This document shows, piece after piece, positions 61,183-64,000 of a DNA stretch of 64,000 bases. The stretch is from Parietichytrium sp. I65-24A (lineage: Eukaryota > Sar > Bigyra > Thraustochytrida > Thraustochytriidae): positions 620,001 through 684,000 of the forward strand of contig BLSF01000011.1 in NCBI GenBank assembly GCA_012862575.1. The letters are read 5' to 3'. Each line of letters starts with the position of its first letter. Position 1 is the first letter of the stretch. Under the pieces are notes generated by a model. It was not told the DNA's origin. It did no database searches and saw nothing but the letters and a program-made list of their open reading frames with translations. A program made the translations under genes and the position numbers.

Positions 61183-64000
61183 ATGAAGGAGTTTGAGAAT
61201 CTGCAGCTGTACCTGCCGAACGTGGTTGCGCGCGCGGTGGCGGAGACGAGTCCTAGGAGCGAGCGTAACCAGTTGTACGTGAAGCCGGAGGCGCAGAAGC
61301 TGACGACGGTGTGTCTGTTCGCGGACGTGACCGGGTTCACCAAGCTGACGGAGACCATGTGCGGGTTCGGTCCCAGCGGTCTGGAGGACCTGTCGATGAA
61401 CCTGAACAAGTTCGCGACGCAGCTGGTCAAGCTGACGACGAGAGCCGGCGGCGACGTGCTCAAGTTCGCGGGGGACGCGATGATCGCTCTGTGGCCGGAG
61501 GTGGAGGCGAACGATTTCACGCACAGAGTGCGCAGAGCGGTGCAGTGCGCGGTGGACATCCAGCTGCAGCTGCACGACTTCAGCTTCCGCGTGTACGACA
61601 AGGACACGGACTACAAAGACATCGAGACGCTGCCGGGGAGCAAGGATGCGTACAAATTCAAGGCCAAGTTGCAGAGCAAGCTGGGACTGGGATGCGGCGA
61701 ACTGCAGATCTTGCATCTGGGCGGGCAGGGAGATCTCATTCAGAAGGAACGGTACGAGTATGTGGCCCTGGGCCCGGCGCTTATGGAGGCCATCGAGTCG
61801 GAGAAGCACGCGTCTCCTGGCGATGTGGTCGTCAGCAGGCAGATCTGGAACATGGTGTCGCAGTACTTTACATTGGACAAGGAGTTCATCCGCGCCGTGG
61901 AAAAGGAGCGCGAGAAGAGGCGCGACAAGAAATTCACACCCAACTTCTTCACAGTCAAGGAGTGGAAGCCCGAGTGCTTTGTCCGCTGGAAGACGTTCGA
62001 AAAAACCATTGCGTACAACTCTGACGTCGAGCGCAAGCTGTGGAAGTACGTCCCGAACGCTGTGATACCCTACTTGGTGGAAAGCAACGACGAGTTCTGG
62101 GCCCCAGAACTTCGCACGGTGACCACCCTCTTTGTGGATCTCGGATTCAACGTGGGAGAGCTCCCATCGCAGCAGAACATACCCAAATTGGAACACGTCT
62201 TCTTCGAAATTCAAGCCATTCTTCTCGGCTACGAAGGTACCATTAACAAATTCCTCATCGACGACAAGGGAAGCACCCTTATTGCAGTGTTCGGGCTCCC
62301 GCCTCTCGCTCACGAGAACGACCCGTTGCGCGGGATTCTCAGCGCCATGAAGATACTTTGGATGTTGTCCAAATACCACCTGAAAGGCAGCGTGGGCGTT
62401 TCCACCGGGCTCGCGTTCTGCGGCATCATTGGTCATGCCGCGGGGAACCGCCGCGAGTACTCGGTCATCGGGGACACCGTTAACCTTGCCGCGCGGCTTA
62501 TGGGCTCGGCCAAGGATAAGAAAACTAGCTTGCTCGTAGACAAGACCACCAAGGAATGCGTAAGTGGCACGGTGTTCGAATTCATCCCGATGACCATCGC
62601 CATCAAGGGTAAATCCCTTCCCGTGCACTGCTACCAGATTAGCTCCAACACATCAGACCCGGACTACCACTCTGTTCACATGACACACCTGAGCCAGCTG
62701 TTGAGCTCCAATACCGTGGTGCTTGATGGCCAACACAACAAGTACAAGCTCAAGACTCGTAGAAGAGGCACGAAGGAGGCGATTCAGACGGATCAGATGA
62801 AGAGAATGGAGGAATATCAGGTCAAGGCGATGAACGACGCCAACTCGTTCCTGGAGAAGCGCAAGGCTCACCAGCGCAAACAGCAGCAGAAAGCCGTGGA
62901 TGGGATCACGGTCAATGGTAGTTTTAGTAGCACAGCCAGTAGCTCGAGCGGTGCGTCCTCCACGCACGACACTGCTCTCATTTCGGCCACCAACCAGTTT
63001 CAGATCAGCCGGCAACGGGAGGCGGCAGGAACGCGCAGATCCTCCTCTTCACGCCGGCGAAGCTCCAGGATGCAAACCTCAGGGATCGCCCGCATTAAAT
63101 TCCGCTCACGGTCCGCGCGTGGCGAGCCGGACGAATTTGAGACCGTGATTCCTCTCACAGAGTCACTGCGCACCGCGCAAGACCTATTGGACGCCACTTT
63201 GGCCAACCTAGTGAAAAAGGGATTTGTTGACCAGCGAGCAGCGCAGGACACGGACTACTTTGAGCTGATTTGGCACCGCGGCGCCACGGAGCGCGTGACT
63301 TTGCGCCCCAATGAGCAGCTCAGCGCCCTCCCTAGAACCCTCAGCCTGCTGTTGGTCCGATATGACAAGCGCCGCAATGTCACCGCCGACGCCAGCATGC
63401 TGTCGCGAAACTCCCCGGAATACATCACGGATCGTCTGTGCGAAGCCGAAGATCACGTGTTCTCCGGAAGCGGTTCTAGAGTGATTCTTCTTGATGGAGA
63501 CCATGGGGTCGGGAAAACGAAATTGGTGGAGACGTTCATTTTAAACAAAGACGACGAGTCCTCTGAGATGAACGAAGACATGCTGATTGGCTACGCTCGC
63601 GGAAACCCGTTCCAGATTGGGAGATTCCCATTCTTCGTTTGGGAGCATCTCGTCAATGCGCTGCTGACAGGTACGGAGACGAAAAAGTCGCGAGAGGAGC
63701 AGATTAGAGAGGCCATCACCGCAGGCGCAGGGAACAACCCGTCCCGGAGAGTTTCACAGAGCGAGCTGTATCTTCTTAACCAGATTCTTCTGACCAGGTT
63801 CGACGATCCCAATTTTGCAAACGGAACAGACAGTGGTCCAGCTCCGGAGCACTTGCACCGGCCGGACGAGACGCAGGAGAGCGGATCTTCCAGTAAACTT
63901 TTGAAAAAGGCGAAAATGCTTGCCAAATCTAAAAATTCTGGACCTGCGGCTTCCGGAGGCGGGAAGATGAGCCGAACCAAGAATCTCACGTCTGCATTTG
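61183..64000 (+). CDS. Soluble-type (ADCY10-like) adenylyl cyclase, 3' partial
   Basis: The frame from the ATG at 61183 has no stop to the window edge (939 codons), so the gene continues beyond it. Class III cyclase domain C1 covers about residues 35-210. Its FADVTGFTKL holds metal ligand Asp48 and VLKFAGDAMIALW holds Lys94 and Asp98, the same layout as human soluble adenylyl cyclase Asp47/Lys95/Asp99. Domain C2 (about 310-490) has VTTLFVDLGF, VGVSTGLAFCGIIGH and REYSVIGDTVNLAARLM, with the transition-state Asn and Arg. A basic Ser-rich linker follows (about 575-640), then a P-loop GDHGVGKT (772-779) opening an NTPase region, as in ADCY10. It makes cAMP in cytosol or at cilia; bicarbonate control is inferred from Lys94. 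The antisense strand is also open for 484 codons but has no protein features. Confidence 0.93.
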   Translation, partial: MKEFENLQLYLPNVVARAVAETSPRSERNQLYVKPEAQKLTTVCLFADVTGFTKLTETMCGFGPSGLEDLSMNLNKFATQLVKLTTRAGGDVLKFAGDAMIALWPEVEANDFTHRVRRAVQCAVDIQLQLHDFSFRVYDKDTDYKDIETLPGSKDAYKFKAKLQSKLGLGCGELQILHLGGQGDLIQKERYEYVALGPALMEAIESEKHASPGDVVVSRQIWNMVSQYFTLDKEFIRAVEKEREKRRDKKFTPNFFTVKEWKPECFVRWKTFEKTIAYNSDVERKLWKYVPNAVIPYLVESNDEFWAPELRTVTTLFVDLGFNVGELPSQQNIPKLEHVFFEIQAILLGYEGTINKFLIDDKGSTLIAVFGLPPLAHENDPLRGILSAMKILWMLSKYHLKGSVGVSTGLAFCGIIGHAAGNRREYSVIGDTVNLAARLMGSAKDKKTSLLVDKTTKECVSGTVFEFIPMTIAIKGKSLPVHCYQISSNTSDPDYHSVHMTHLSQLLSSNTVVLDGQHNKYKLKTRRRGTKEAIQTDQMKRMEEYQVKAMNDANSFLEKRKAHQRKQQQKAVDGITVNGSFSSTASSSSGASSTHDTALISATNQFQISRQREAAGTRRSSSSRRRSSRMQTSGIARIKFRSRSARGEPDEFETVIPLTESLRTAQDLLDATLANLVKKGFVDQRAAQDTDYFELIWHRGATERVTLRPNEQLSALPRTLSLLLVRYDKRRNVTADASMLSRNSPEYITDRLCEAEDHVFSGSGSRVILLDGDHGVGKTKLVETFILNKDDESSEMNEDMLIGYARGNPFQIGRFPFFVWEHLVNALLTGTETKKSREEQIREAITAGAGNNPSRRVSQSELYLLNQILLTRFDDPNFANGTDSGPAPEHLHRPDETQESGSSSKLLKKAKMLAKSKNSGPAASGGGKMSRTKNLTSAF

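Noticed and set aside
61311-62024. 237-codon plus-strand frame inside the cyclase
   Set aside because: Out of frame with the cyclase; Arg/Gly/Ala-rich shadow.
61174-62628. 484-codon open frame on the minus strand
   Set aside because: It lies exactly antisense to the cyclase catalytic domains; its translation is His/Arg/Leu/Gln-rich with no motif, and the + frame has full sAC signatures.

Overview
The window is nuclear DNA of a gene-dense, intron-poor unicellular eukaryote. Standard-code reading frames give clear eukaryote-only proteins (CPSF1, actin, SRP receptor alpha, CENP-M, OSGEP/Kae1, cyclin Y-like, ABCE1, TRAPPC13). Spliceosomal introns are short (76-146 bp) with GTAAGT, GTGAGT or GTACGT donors and CAG or TAG acceptors. 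A class C-type seven-helix receptor, a G-protein gamma-like subunit, a soluble-type adenylyl cyclase and a C2orf81-like protein suggest a protist with flagellate ancestry. A stramenopile such as a labyrinthulomycete would fit, but that placement is an inference from gene content only.

Layout: 1-4032 CPSF1 (5' end outside the window); 4415-5545 actin (-); 5546-8537 non-coding; 8538-10256 SRP receptor alpha; 10517-11403 a five-exon CENP-M gene (-); 12051-13787 sulfotransferase (-); 13788-18589 the largest gene-free stretch; 18590-19642 Kae1; 19986-20612 PX protein (-); 21585-23297 PIF1 helicase (-); 24614-25864 cyclin Y-like; 26489-28444 ABCE1 (-, one intron); 29543-30829 WD40 protein (two introns); 31277-32035 unknown (-); 33008-33899 unknown (one intron); 34091-35389 metallophosphatase (-); 36533-37402 unknown; 38445-39827 amino-acid transporter; 40084-41919 C2orf81-like (-); 43026-44801 TRAPPC13; 45518-47832 a 13-exon leucine-rich-repeat gene; 48959-49978 SlyD/FKBP isomerase; 50709-50918 G-gamma-like (-); 52444-53334 secreted, probably GPI-anchored protein; 53963-55237 MpaB-type oxygenase (-); 57143-58258 seven-helix receptor (-); 61183-64000 soluble-type adenylyl cyclase running off the right edge.

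Most genes are single-copy housekeeping or signalling genes, with no sign of operons. Neighbours on opposite strands share short convergent or divergent spacers rich in GA/CT, AAC and other microsatellites. I saw no transposon, retroelement, rRNA, tRNA or CRISPR signal.

The two most striking loci are invisible to simple ORF calling. One is the CENP-M kinetochore gene, built from five small exons, whose product still carries a Walker-A-like GxxxxGK. The other is the LRR gene, in which one 84-nt exon plus its intron has been copied about ten times in tandem with a period near 187 bp.
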